Below are positions 1 through 12,599 of a DNA stretch of 64,000 nt, one piece after another. The notes under the pieces are model-generated. The model did not search any database. It saw only the letters and a list, made by a program, of their open reading frames with translations, and was not told the DNA's origin. This DNA comes from Litomosoides sigmodontis. Its lineage: Eukaryota > Nematoda > Chromadorea > Rhabditida > Onchocercidae. Position numbers and translations under genes: made by a program. The DNA is taken from the NCBI GenBank assembly GCA_963070105.1, contig OY718808.1:7231738-7295737 (forward strand). Direction: 5' to 3'. How positions within the stretch are numbered: position 1 is the first letter of the stretch; every line of letters begins with the position of its first letter.

Positions 1-107
1 TTTAGCCAAGTGTTACTCAAATCAGCTTTTACTCAACTCTTAAACTTACTGAAAAGACGTCACAATCTGGAAACCTTCAGTATAGTATTTAGTTCATAAA
101 AATATGC

Positions 108-1811
108 TTAAAAAATTTTAAACTCATTTTCGTATAAAATAATGAAGTGTGATAGACAGACCACTGAAGATAAATAACCAACTGATTCTTGCACCTTCGA
201 AGAGAAAGTTTTCTGGCAATTTTGCAACTTCAATGAAACTGAAAATTATTCATTATGAGTGAAAGCCAAATAAAATTTTATCGAAGTAACAATGCTTTCA
301 ACAAATTGTTTTATACCGTTACAAAAGTCGGATGAAACCAAGCTGCTTTCCAGGAATATCTGAGCTTCTTTTCCTGTTGAATGCAATTTATCCAAGTCAT
401 TTTGAGCAGCATTTTGAGCAGCAAGCAGGCGTTCTTGAGCTACAAGTACTTCTATTTTTATAAGCACTTCTGCAAGCTGTTATAAACGAAAATCCAACAT
501 CTTTATTACATGCTCGAATTTGATTGTGAGGTTTTAGCAAAATAAGACTAGCAGGAACTTCAATATCATTCCTCCCCACATAGTCTTAAGAGTTATTTCA
601 ATATTATACAGCCACTGTTTTAATACTTCATTTATTATTTATAATGTTATCCAAAATTTTATCCGTTACCTATAATGTTATTAATTGTTATCGAAATATT
701 TTGGTAGCATAATGCTTGTCATAACTACAAAGCTGTGGGATAAATCTTCCGTAATCAGTTTTATCAAATATCTGCCTGTTTCAACTCCAGCATTGTAAAA
801 TTCATTTACTATGAGCAGTTTAAATCTGAGGAAAATAAATCAGTGACCTCCTACTGTGGCAAGTTTCTCGCTCACATAAATTTCATATATTTAAGAGATA
901 CAAAAAATTCAGACGATTTATTCTAACAGCTGTCCTGATATATTTCAAGTCTGAAATTTCATCCTCACAGTAAAGAATGTGAATCGATTAAGTTCCAATG
1001 TTTAAATAATCTTATTATTAATAACTGAACGTTCGTTCGACACAACCATAAATGTGAAACCACATTTTTAACATACGTGAACGGTATCACGCCCGATAAG
1101 AATACGGGTCTTTGCCGCTTAAAGCTCCAAAGCAATTCCTAATCTACATTTTTCTAAATATAAACTTTTACAGAAATTTAGAAATTCTACTAACCGTCAC
1201 TAATACCACTCATAATTCGTTGTTGCATGCGTTTCAATTCTTCAATTTTCTCTCCTTGTGAGTTGGTACTAAAAGTACCCAAACTTAAAACAAAATTTTT
1301 TTTCAAAACTACAAACTTTACGAATTCCATATACGCATAGTTATTTGAAAAAAAAAAAAACCTCTGAACAAGTTCATTTGTTTTCTCGTCCAGCAGCTGC
1401 AACTCTTTTGCCATTTGCTCCCTGTTTTTCTCCATTGACGACGACTGTTGTTGGTTGATTGCACAGTTTTCCTTCATGAGCTTTATAAGTTTTTCCTGCG
1501 ATGATTCAGACGATAACAGTTAGCTTGTGATATTATTAAAAAACAAGCCTATTTCAAATGAAAGAGAAGTTATTAGCACAATATCTACAAAATTAACGTC
1601 ACGCAGAACTTGTATCTAGCAGATCGAATCATGCACTTCAATTATTAAACGTAGTATGTTAACGTCATTATTCCTTGCTCTCATACTCATACGCAAGTGA
1701 AGGAAAACTGACATGTATATCAAGATCTACTTCAATGTTGGCCATTTCTTGATCATACTGTTCGCAAAGTTTCTTCAGCGAACTGTTCAGTGTTTCCGAT
1801 GTCGTTTCCAT
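108..1811 (-). CDS. Unrecognised 207-aa coiled-coil protein, six exons
   Basis: I do not recognise this gene. A phase-consistent model on the minus strand is 1811-1713, 1495-1362, 1268-1195, 584-559, 476-317 and 238-108, which sums to 208 codons including the stop TAA at 108-110. The product is rich in Glu, Lys, Gln and Leu. Residues about 30-75 (EKLIKLMKENCAINQQQ, EQMAKELQLLDEKTNELVQ), 80-100 (GEKIEELKRMQQRI) and 110-150 (LAEVLIKIEVLVAQERLL) have heptad-like spacing typical of coiled coils. No signal peptide or membrane span is visible. The start ATG lies behind a GC-richer upstream block at about 2.38-2.52 kb. The weakest junction is the end of exon 4 (donor GTTCCT at 558); a longer exon 4 reading on into ILLKPHNQIRACN is an alternative. 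The product could be a structural subunit such as a kinetochore, trafficking or vesicle coiled coil, but nothing in the sequence decides this. Confidence 0.5.
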
Positions 1812-4800
1812 TTCAACCTCAAATCAGCCTGAGTTTAAAAATCAAGAACAACGAAGAACGAACAAGGAAGATCTTCGCCTCTTATTTTGCCATCAAAGTT
1901 TGTAATTCATTTTTCTAGAAGTAATGTAACTTGTAATCTACAATAATATTCTCACTAGTTTGGCGCTATAATGAGTTTAAATTTCATGATAGAATTACGT
2001 ATTGTAACTTCCTGAAAAATAACGAATTTATAAATCATTTGTCTAATCCAATTGTGTGCTACAGAGACTGACACTAACAGAAAGAATAAGTTTAAAGGGA
2101 TGGAAAAACTGCAATACAGATGTAAAGCTACGATATATTTCAGTAAAATTTTAAGGCCTCAAATTTATTTCAAAATAATTCAAACTTCACAAGAAGAATT
2201 AGAACGAAAATGATAATGAACTAAAGCGAATTTACGAGCATAAACATATGCAATTAGTTCATGGAAACTCCTAAAACGCCCCTATCCACACATCTACTAA
2301 AACTTTGCGGCAAGCTAACAAAATTAAACTTTTCGACACTCTTTCACACGACACATGTTTCTTTGAGCTAGACAGACGGAGCGATGCACCGAGCGCGGGA
2401 AATTCTTAGTCAAGCTGACCTAGACAAACCACTACCCACCAGAGGATCTTTTGCGCCCCCAGCTCTCCACTGAAAAGTCCATGAACCGCAGTAACTGCCA
2501 ACTTTCCACTGAAGGCTTTCTGGACAGCCTAAATATGTCACCTGTATCTGAGAAGCATCCTACCACCTACGCGAACACAACCTATCTGCTTCCTTCCATA
2601 ACACATTTGGCCTAAATTTGCTTTCATCCATTTTCCAGATCATTCCAAAACTCCATAAGTTGGCGCTCGGCCAGCAAAAACCACAGTCAGGAAAATGTGT
2701 GCTTTTTGGTGGTATTTCCGAAATAGGTGTTCTGGCGGTATCATTTATTTCCTATTTTTTTCCTCCAAATTATTTTTCATTTGTTATCATAATCCATTTT
2801 AGTCAGTTTTTCCGGATGGCATTGGTTCTGGATTCGTCCACCAATGTCATTTCGATTTCGTTCTGGATTCGTTACTTGCTTAAACCATTTCCAAAGTTCC
2901 AGCAAGTGAAGCTGAATCTGACATTTCTACGGGCATTTGATGTACGGTGAATAGCTTCTCAAACTTTTGCAATTAAACTGTTAATAAAAAGGTCTATTCT
3001 TCAAATGTTAATTTTTTCGTCTGTAATTTTTTAAATATTAATTTTTTCGTTGAAGTCAAATAACGTTGCACTTTGCAGAGTGCTATCCGGTTCGGTTTCC
3101 GATTTGTCATTGATAATTGATATTATCTGTAACGATGGAATAAAGGACAGAACCAGAAATGGCTATTGATCATCTGAAAGAAGCAAGTAAAAGGTAATCA
3201 TTAAGTACTGTACTGTTAGTTCATTTACTACCAATCATATTTCATCTTTTTCAAAGTTTCATTCCACTTTTCCTTATTCATTCATTATCCGGTTTAACGC
3301 GACACGTGCATTGTTCGGCTCATGCAATAAATCCAGTTCTTCCATTCTTGACTTTCTTTCAGCAGAGTGTGCTACTCTCATAGTGTTTCAGCATAATTAA
3401 CAAATTTCATTACTCACCATAATTTCGCTACTTATTTTCTTTACCTTCTTCATTCTCTTTACTCTTCTGCATCGCTAAATTTTATATCTTCCATGATAGA
3501 ATAGGCTCTATTGAAATGATCAGTGCACACATGCCATTAGGACATTCCATACATTCCAGGTGTTTGCATCGCGACATTCGAATCTTTCCGATTCCGATTA
3601 CATCGTTTCATCATTCAACATTTCTTCCGTTACAACGACGTCGAAGAACTGTCATATTGCGGTGACTTTTTCATTGGTGACCAGTAACAAGTTTATAAAT
3701 ACACGTGTGCGTGTGTGTGTGTGTGTGTGCGTGTGTGTGTGTGTGTGTGTGTTTAGGAGATTCAAGATCTTTTCTTATCAAAATAGTTTAACACTAACTC
3801 GTACATCACCTACCACTATATGCCTCTACACAAAAGGTAAGGATGGGAAGATGATGAAACCGGTGTTAGAATATTATCATTTTTCCTGTCATCCATTTCA
3901 CAGATATATACATACGTGTGGTGATTTCTTCAATCCTATGTGTCTCAATGTGGTCTTTACCATTACTGCTGTGTTATTGACCGAATGACATTCAAATTAA
4001 ATCGAGTGCAAACTATTCGAAGATATTGCTACTTTGAATGGAAAGTATAACAACTTTCCCCTTCTTTTTCTCTCTCCACGTCTCTCGTGTCCTTTCTATC
4101 TTTCATTTATCAATTAATATTCTGTATGAATTTATTTCTTATCGTTTTCACTTTCTCTTCTCTTTTATCCCGAATTTTAATCATTAGAAGTTGGAAAATG
4201 GTATATTTGCGGTAATTACGCAGTGTAAGTTTAAATTAGAAAAAACTTAAATGGAAATATAATTTCGTGACATTTAATTGAAATCATAATGCAATTTAAA
4301 TATTTTATTAAAAGTTGTATTTCCTAAACTTGTATCCTCTAAAATTGTAATTATAAATACTTAATATAACTAAGATAGCTTATATTATTAAATTAAAAAG
4401 ATGTAATTTTTAAAAATTTCGGAAGTACAAGACGCAATTACATTCATTCGTCTGTTTGGCATTACTTTTGTATGTTTATGTTGACAGCTCTTCCGAAGTG
4501 CACATTTGTCCTTATTCTCTCAAACTTCTGCCTTTCATTTCTTTTACGTTTGCTTTACTTATACCTAAAAAGTCATGTCGGCATAAGCTTCCTTATCTTT
4601 AGTAGCTATTAATGACTCTTAAAATTTCTCAATGCGAATTTTTTTCCTCTGACTTTTTTTTGAAATAATTCTATACATATGAACAGGCAATTGTTATCGG
4701 TAAAAAATTCTTCAAGCAATTGTTTTAAATTTGTTTTGTTATGATGCAAACATTTGATGTAATGCACAATTTCTGTTTTAAGTTCAATTTTTGTGACATT

Positions 4801-7800
4801 GCTTTGTAATAAGTATTTTTGTCTATCACTGACACGTATGCAGAAAAATGTGAATTTATAAGAATGTTGTGATTTGGCTTCTTCTCTGTTTCATTCGCAT
4901 TTCTTCCAGCAACTTCAAATCCAGAATGATGGTGCACAGAAGTTTTCTGTAAAGGCAGGAAAATTAGCGATACTGTCATTCTTAGGAACAACAATTCTTT
5001 CATCGTTTGAACTTTTTACAGTCACGTATGCATTGTGCGCATATATGACCTTTCATTCTTTTTTTCACATGCTTCAAAAAGACTCGTACACGTGAAAAGT
5101 AGACTGTTTTAATCTACGTGAAAAGTATATGTACTTTTCAGTGAACAAAATTTCTACCACATTTTTGAAGTAAAGAAAAAGAGAAAATATATGATTAGTG
5201 TTAATGACAAGGAAGAAGAAAAGCTAAAATAAAATTTGAACAGAATTGCTTTTCCATTCATTTTCATGCATAATGCAACAGAACTGATAAGCCAAATTTA
5301 AAACATCCATCATGCACCAATTTTACTGTTATATTTGAAATGCAATCAGACAAAAGATGAAAAAGGATGCCGCTAGCAATGATAAAATTCAACTCTGTAA
5401 TATGTGAACAATGGGAAACCATAGTCTTTTTTTCCCACCTTTTCAATAACCAACGATTAAAGGATGAATCTTTCCCCTTTTCTTTTCGCTTTTTTTCTTT
5501 CACTTCGTAATTTCAGTGATATTTTTTGGTTCATATATGTCTATAATAATGCATTGTTGACATTAATAATTCGGAGAAAACTCTCCCACTCTCTCTTCCC
5601 TTCCTTTATTCTCTTCCATTCCCCCTTTTTCTTTCCTTTTTATTCGATAAAGTGAACTTTGATGATATTCTAAAATTCCTTTCACATAAAGAATATTCAA
5701 AATTTGCTTTGAAAAGTGTTCCACAGCGGATGAAATGTTCGATTTCAATACAACTAATGCATTTATATTATGAATGTTCCATAGAAAAAAAGCAGCTAAT
5801 ATTATATGTGTTGCAGGGAATATTTCCATTTTAATTTTATCATTTATGAAAATAAATATTTTAGGAAATTATCACGCAGTGATAAATGGTGCAAATTTTC
5901 TTTTCTTAACGTTGCGACATCTCACATGCATTTCGCTGTTCTCCTTTTTTGACGCAAAAAAAGTGCGCAAATTTGAACTCTGAAATTGCAAAAAAAAATT
6001 TTAATAATTTCTTTCTTTTTCCTTCTCTGTTTTAAATTTCCTGAAATAGAAGTTTAAAAGGTAAGTTATGAAAGCACTCTGATTTCTTTGTTTTTTTTCA
6101 ACGTCATGCAGCGTCATCTTTTGTAAATTGGCTGTCGTACTCATTGGTAACTACTTTTCAATGTTTGTCTCCTTTTTTTCTTGTCCTTTCAAGTATTTAA
6201 AAAATTTTTTTTGATGCGTTAATCGCAAAAGAAGGAGGGAAAAAAACGGATAGGATGGCTTGTAAAATTAATCATTATTTCATTGCTATCACTAGATATT
6301 TGCAATTTTTAATCTTAAATTATGTATTTTTATTTTATTTGAGTCATTTGCTATAGTTGCTTCTAACTTTTGCAAATATATTTCTTTTTCCAAGAATAAT
6401 CTATTGTTAGTGTTTGATTAAGTGAGGTTTCCTTTACTTAATTAGTGGGAAACAAATGTTTTCTCGAATATTTTTATTTAAAAAAGAGCAGATCTTTTTC
6501 TTTTCCAATTCTGTTTTGTGCAATAAAATCAATAGTAATGTTTGAAGTTAAATTTTGTCTCTTAAAAATGTGCTAAATTTTTTTCTTCAAAATTAAAGGA
6601 GAAAATGGAATTATCGTTCAGCTGAAAACGCAATCAATTATTGTCGATAAATTAACATTTGTCTAATATTGTTAGAGGAGGAAAAATTTGAAAAAGGAAT
6701 GTTTTCTCTTCCTTACTAATCGTTCCTAATAATTAAAATCCATAATGTAATCAATAACTATCAACCCGAAAATTCTTTCTCTCTCATTCTTGTCATTCTT
6801 TTTAATCGAACAAAATTTACAAATGAAAAATATGATTCCTTCATTGTCTTCAAAAGCAAAAAAAAAAAAAGAAAACGACAGCAACCGCGCAATAATAATA
6901 CGAAAAACGCTTAAATTAATAACATTAGAAGTAGAAAAAGATTAGATTAAGAAGAAAATATCTAATTAGAAATGGCAACTAATTGTACAGTAATAATTAC
7001 AGTTACAATAAGATACGTTATCAATTACTAATAACAACTTGCTCGAAGTATCAAACTATCACCTTTCTTCCTCCTCCTTCTAGTGCTTTTCCTTTTCCTT
7101 TCTAATTTTTTTTTTCTATGTCAGTTTTTACTGCTTGCTATTGTGGTTCTTGCTCGACCGGTTATTACCATGCATCGGTACATTTGACAGTAGCAGAATT
7201 CGTATTACATCTTAATACTAAAATTGTTACTGTTAACATAATGAAGTAACTTCATACAGCTATTACAGTTCATATTTTAATTATTTGATCATTACTATCA
7301 TTATTTGCTACTACTATTATCGTTATTATTAGCAATGTTCTTTGTTATAACTTAAAAATCAATGTCAAGGAAAAAATTTCTTTTTGATTATTACTGGTGC
7401 TGATTTTTTTTGATATGAAATTTATGCAAATGAAATATTATTGTAATCTATGATCATGTAAAATTGAATATGAAATGATCATATTTTACACTTTTCACTA
7501 TCATGAAGAATTAAAAACTTCGTCTACAGTTGTTTATGTTCTTTTTTTTCTTTTCAAATTTTTCTCTGAATGTAATCAAATCTAATTCTATGCTTTTTTT
7601 CTTTTGAACTATGTTCTATTGCAATTGAAATATCTAAATTTATTCAGTTATTGCATTATTTCTTAATTATAATTACACAGATTTGACTAAGAAAACAAAA
7701 TATTTTATTGCTAACAATTAATAACAATTAATGACAATTCGAATTTTTGCGTTAAATATTTGGTTGTATTGAATCGCTTAATTTTTTCACATTTACGTGT

Positions 7801-10364
7801 CTGCCTATCCATTATTTAATTGTATCATTTAATAACAGATAATTAAGTATATTAATATCACTCCATATGACCATGCATTTTATCGTTAACATGCATGCAT
7901 TTGTTGTAGAAGGAAAAAGACAAGTTAATTAAATTAGCGAGAGCAGGGACAGTGATAGCAATAATCATGTCGTTAGGAACAAAAACATTGATAAAATCAA
8001 ATTTTTAAGCATTTTGAAGAAAGAATAAACAATTTGAAATGCTCTTGGAATTCAAGATATCATCAAATATTTGTTCATTCGTCGATCATTTTTCAAATTT
8101 TTTTTTTGCAAATTTTTGAGACACAAAATTGAAATGATTTGGAATAGCAATAATTGAAAAAAGCATTCTCCTTCCCTGACGAATTTCACTTCTTTTCCCG
8201 TAACTTTTCCTTTTTTCTTCATTCTCTTCCATTTCATTATTTCCTATTTATGCTCTTCTTTTTGCTCGTCTTTTTCTCAAAAATCTATCAATCATAAATA
8301 TTTAATTCCTTCCTCCTCTTCCTCGTTCACTTTCTCTTCTCTCCACCCATTCATTCCCCTTATTTATCTTACCTATTTAAATGCTTCTTTCTTACTAATC
8401 AAAAGTAATTGGTTTCATTCCAAATTTTTCTACCACTTAATTATTATTTTCATCAATAAATTTATTTGTTGGGAGCATTCATTGTTGCACATGCAGTTCA
8501 GAAAGTAAGATGGATTCAGCACAAAGTTTCACTGGAAATTAATAAAATTTTTAATTGTTTCACAAACTTGCTACTTGCCACTCATTAATTTTGCAGGAAT
8601 ATATTAAAGTTTAATATTCAGAGAAATATCAGTACTAATATAGTAATATTCATGCTGAATTACATTTGTAATCATAAAACGCTATTATCATTATTTGTTA
8701 CTTATTGTTGCTATCAATTACTATCCACTGCTACTACTATTAGGTATTATATTAATTATCATTATGTATTAACTAATTAGCATGATTATTGCTATTACTA
8801 TTAGTTATTGCAATGAGTATTTTAACTGAAACTGTTCATATTCAATTTCAAGTTTACCATTTATGCAAAATATATGCATGTCATCGCCTTTCCACAGTAA
8901 TTTTTGATGTTTGATTTTTGACGATTAATTCCTGGATTGAAACTTTTAAAAAAAAAAAGAAAAAAATCGATTAATTTGCTGTTCGTTATTAGACAAAGCA
9001 ATATATTCAATATATTTAATCAATCTCAATAATTGGATGATATTTGATGATTCGAATTAGTTGATAATTGCCTCAATCATTCTTCGGGTCGATTAAGAAG
9101 GTCTTATTTTGATTTGGCTCATTTTCAATTTCATCCCGCTCCTCTTTATCCTGTTTCTTAAAATGTGTTCGAACTGTTTTTGGTTAATTCACTATCTGAT
9201 GCGTTGCAGTGATCGTCGATGTGCTGTGCTAAATGTCGTTTTTTAATTTCAGAGTGGAATTCAATCGGTAAATTAAATCTTAGAATATTTAATTTCTTTT
9301 AATTACTGACCAATTATTTATTTTTGCCATTCTACGCGACTTTGTCTAATTGTCTAAGCATTAGAATAAACTCATTTATCACTTCATTTTTTGTTTAATA
9401 TTCTTTTTACAAAAACTTTTGGTGCTTTTTTTTTGTTTTCCTTAACATTTAACTTCTTAAAAAGTCCTAGTTTTTGAATTCTTTTCTTTCTTTAAATTAA
9501 TTTAGTAACATTCCATCGATTGATCTCTCCTCTTCTTCCTTCTCCTTCTCCTCCTCCTCATCGTCATCATCATCAAGTGGTATCGAACTTTATTTTAGGA
9601 CGAGAATTCATTCATTTTCGCATCTTCATTACATTTCAATCCTTTTTCCCTAGTTTATTCATTAATTTTAATCCATTTAACAACATTTAAAAATTTCCTG
9701 CTGTATTTAATGGAGCAAAATGTAGAAGGTCAAAAAGAAATTCATCCGTCCACTTAACATTTAGTTAGTATATTTATCAAAGTATTATCAATTGCTATAA
9801 ATTACTACTTCATTATGAGATGTACATTGATTAACTGCCTTGTTTTGCAAGGTATTATTGAATTACGTCATTTTTGGAAATTTTATTTTGGAATAAACAA
9901 TTCCATTCAAAAGTGCTTTTAATACCTTCATTAGTGTGTGGTGGTGTATTTTGGACTGAATTTGTTCATCAAATGCTGACAGCAATGATGATTTTAATAA
10001 TTTAAATGATTTTAATACTAAATAATTTAGTAATGAATGATGATTTCTAGCAATAACTGATAAACAAGATAGTACAGTGACAACAGCGAAATAAGTGATT
10101 AGGGTGAACGATCAATAATAGTGAACATACATGCCCAAACCGATCAAGATAACCTTGGTATGCATGAGGAGCCCTCGTCGTTTTATCTTATCAGATCATT
10201 TATTTATGTGTGTACGTGCGTGTGTGCGTGTGTTTACCTGTTCAGCTTGGTATGCGCCCATGTGCATCTGTACAGGTATCCATGTGTGTGTGCGTGTGTG
10301 ATTTATGTGAAGAAGTTCCGCTGGAAACATAGATACCGTATAATATTAGTATGATAACATGACA
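1812..10364. other. Long gene-poor interval
   Basis: About 8.5 kb without a gene I can support. Positions 2370-2560 are GC-richer than the surroundings and probably hold the promoter of the minus-strand coiled-coil gene. A plus-strand ORF at 2618-2950 (110 codons) follows an acceptor-like TTTTCCAG but resembles nothing I know. A GT microsatellite lies at 3708-3751 and GT-rich sequence at 10205-10300. The rest is AT-rich DNA with T/A homopolymer runs and stops in all frames. Confidence 0.6.
3708..3751. repeat. (GT)n microsatellite
   Basis: An interrupted GT/TG dinucleotide run broken by GC steps (gcgtgtgt). It makes a spurious Val-Cys run in the ORF that crosses it. Confidence 0.9.
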
Positions 10365-11034
10365 TTGCCCTTTAATATGTCGCTTTTGCAGGAATTGCAA
10401 CGTGAAATTTGTTGTATGATTTCAATGAATTAGTTTATTTCAATTTATTTGTACATTTTCACTTTTTTAATTATTCCTTTGCAGAAATGAAAGGAAAAAA
10501 AAGTGCTATTGCTTGCAATTTTTTCAGTGTTATTTTTTGTAGAAGCAACGATGAAGTGAAATGAAAGTTTTTAGTAAATTTCCCAACTAATTTTAAAATG
10601 AATGGTTAAAATGTTGAAAATTTGGTGAATTTTGCATGACCGCATCGCATGATGTTGCAGCAATCAAAAAGAAGTTGTCAGGAAGAGATGGAGAGAAAAG
10701 TGCTCAAAAGCAACACAACACACATTGAAAGATTCACTTCAGGAGATGGTATGCATGATCACATATGGTAGTTTGGAAGGTTTGTGTTGAAATTTCAAAA
10801 ACACCTGAACAGCTTAGCTGATGTCATTGGCAAGGTGGGAAGAGGGAGTGTTTGGTACGATAAGCTCATAAGCTCACGTCCGAGTCTGTGACAATTGGGC
10901 ACTAAACCGAATAAAAATGTTACTTATTAGCCACTTCTTCCTTCCATCCGATCTTTCATTCCGTTTTCTCCGCCTCTCATCAAGCCAGTACCGCCTCAAT
11001 CATTCAAATTTTTTTTTGCTTTTAAAGGAATATC
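10365..11034 (+). repeat. Left arm of giant inverted repeat
   Basis: This 670-bp segment recurs in reverse complement at 11867-12599 with very few mismatches over its full length. Outer boundary: TTGCCC near 10365 pairs with GGGCAA near 12594. Inner boundary: AAAGGAATATC ending at 11034 pairs with GATATTCCTTT starting at 11867. No protein is recognisable in either arm; the ORFs present are short and low-complexity. Confidence 0.95.
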
Positions 11035-11866
11035 TTTTAACGATTAGTACTGTCACGTTTAGAAAAATCATTCCTTTTTCTGTTCAAAATGAAAAATTGT
11101 AATTTTATTGCAAAAAATTCTCTCTAAATGTATAAAGCATTTGCTCATTCTCTACGGTTAGGGTCTTTAATATTAAAGACAATAATTAAAGTAACATTTT
11201 GTTCATTTCAGGTGCTGATATTAGACTTAAAATTAAGTCCTTTCAGTAAATATTTGTAATTTTCAGTTCTCATTCGTTCAAAAGTAAAATGAGGAATTAT
11301 GATAGGTGCAAATTGTAATGCAATTAATAAACGATTAAAAAATTTTCATATTTTTAAAAGGAAATAACTGAAATTGGGCCAATGATTATTTGTACTTTTA
11401 AATTGATCGTAATGATATATTTTTGTGGTATTATAAAATCCATTCATTAAAAACTGGATCTTCTTAATGTCCGATTTATTGAAGAAATTATCAACAACAA
11501 TTTGATGAAGCGTAACTGAGTTCAACAAATGTTAATAGTTAGAGAGGGCATGATGATCGTTTTCGAAATTTTTTTTTTGGAAGCAATTAAATGTTACTGA
11601 TAAATAACTGTAGTGTTACAACATATCCTATCAGCAATGGAAGTGTTAGTGGGTTGCACTAATTGTTAATTATTATCGTAGTAACTTTAAGTAAGATATG
11701 GATTACATCAAAGAGCAGGAAAGAAATGAAGTGCGAGATCTAGTTTTTCATTAATTTTCATTTTCTTTTTGAGGGAGAAGATAAGGTTTTTAATTAATGG
11801 ATTTGATAAAACCACAAAAATACACTATTACAGAAATATCGTCAGTTGTCCTGAAAGAAATGAAAT
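11035..11866. other. Spacer of giant inverted repeat
   Basis: About 832 bp of AT-rich single-copy-looking DNA between the two arms. The longest ORF (minus, 11346-11528, 60 codons) resembles no known protein, and I see no transposase or integrase motif. Such a spacer would form the loop of a very large hairpin transcript or cruciform. Confidence 0.7.
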
Positions 11867-12599
11867 GATATTCCTTTAAAAGCAAAAAAAATTTGAATGA
11901 TTGGGGCGGTACTGGCTTGATGAGAGGCGGAGAAAACGGAATGAAAGATCGGATGGAAGGAAGAAGTGGCTAATAAGTAACATTTTTATTCGGTTTAGTG
12001 CCCAATTGTCACAGACTCGGACGTGAGCTTATGAGCTTATCGTACCAAACACTCCCTCTTCCCACCTTGCCAATGACATCAGCTAAGCTGTTCAGGTGTT
12101 TTTGAAATTTCAACACAAACCTTCCAAACTACCATATGTGATCATGCATACCATCTCCTGAAGTGAATCTTTCAATGTGTGTTGTGTTGCTTTTGAGCAC
12201 TTTTCTCTCCATCTCTTCCTGACAACTTCTTTTTGATTGCTGCAACATCATGCGATGCGGTCATGCAAAATTCACCAAATTTTCAACATTTTAACCATTC
12301 ATTTTAAAATTAGTTGGGAAATTTACTAAAAACTTTCATTTCACTTCATCGTTGCTTCTACGAAAAATAACACTGAAAAAATTGCAAGCAATAGCACTTT
12401 TTTTTCCTTTCATTTCTGCAAAGGAATAATTAAAAAAGTGAAAATGTACAAATTCCGATTTCCGATTTCCTTTCATTTCTGCAAAGGAATAATGAAAAAA
12501 GTGAGAAAGTACAAATTAAATTGAAATAAACTAATTCATTGAAATTATACAACAAATTTCACGTTGCAATTCCTGCAAAAGCGACATATTAATGGGCAA
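11867..12599 (-). repeat. Right arm of giant inverted repeat, with internal tandem duplication
   Basis: Reverse complement of 10365-11034. It is about 63 bp longer because a segment containing CTTTCATTTCTGCAAAGG and an A-rich GTGAAAATGTACAAA-type stretch is present twice (about 12408-12455 and 12468-12518), joined by a short CCGATTT repeat. The arms are otherwise close to identical, so either the duplication is recent or gene conversion keeps them alike. Confidence 0.95.

Noticed and set aside
3560..3988. Plus ORF of 142 codons
   Set aside because: Half of it is a (GT)n-encoded Cys-Val run and the flanks show no domain.
10365..12599. DNA transposon with long terminal inverted repeats
   Set aside because: The spacer carries no transposase-like ORF and no obvious target-site duplication, so I keep it as an inverted repeat of unknown origin.
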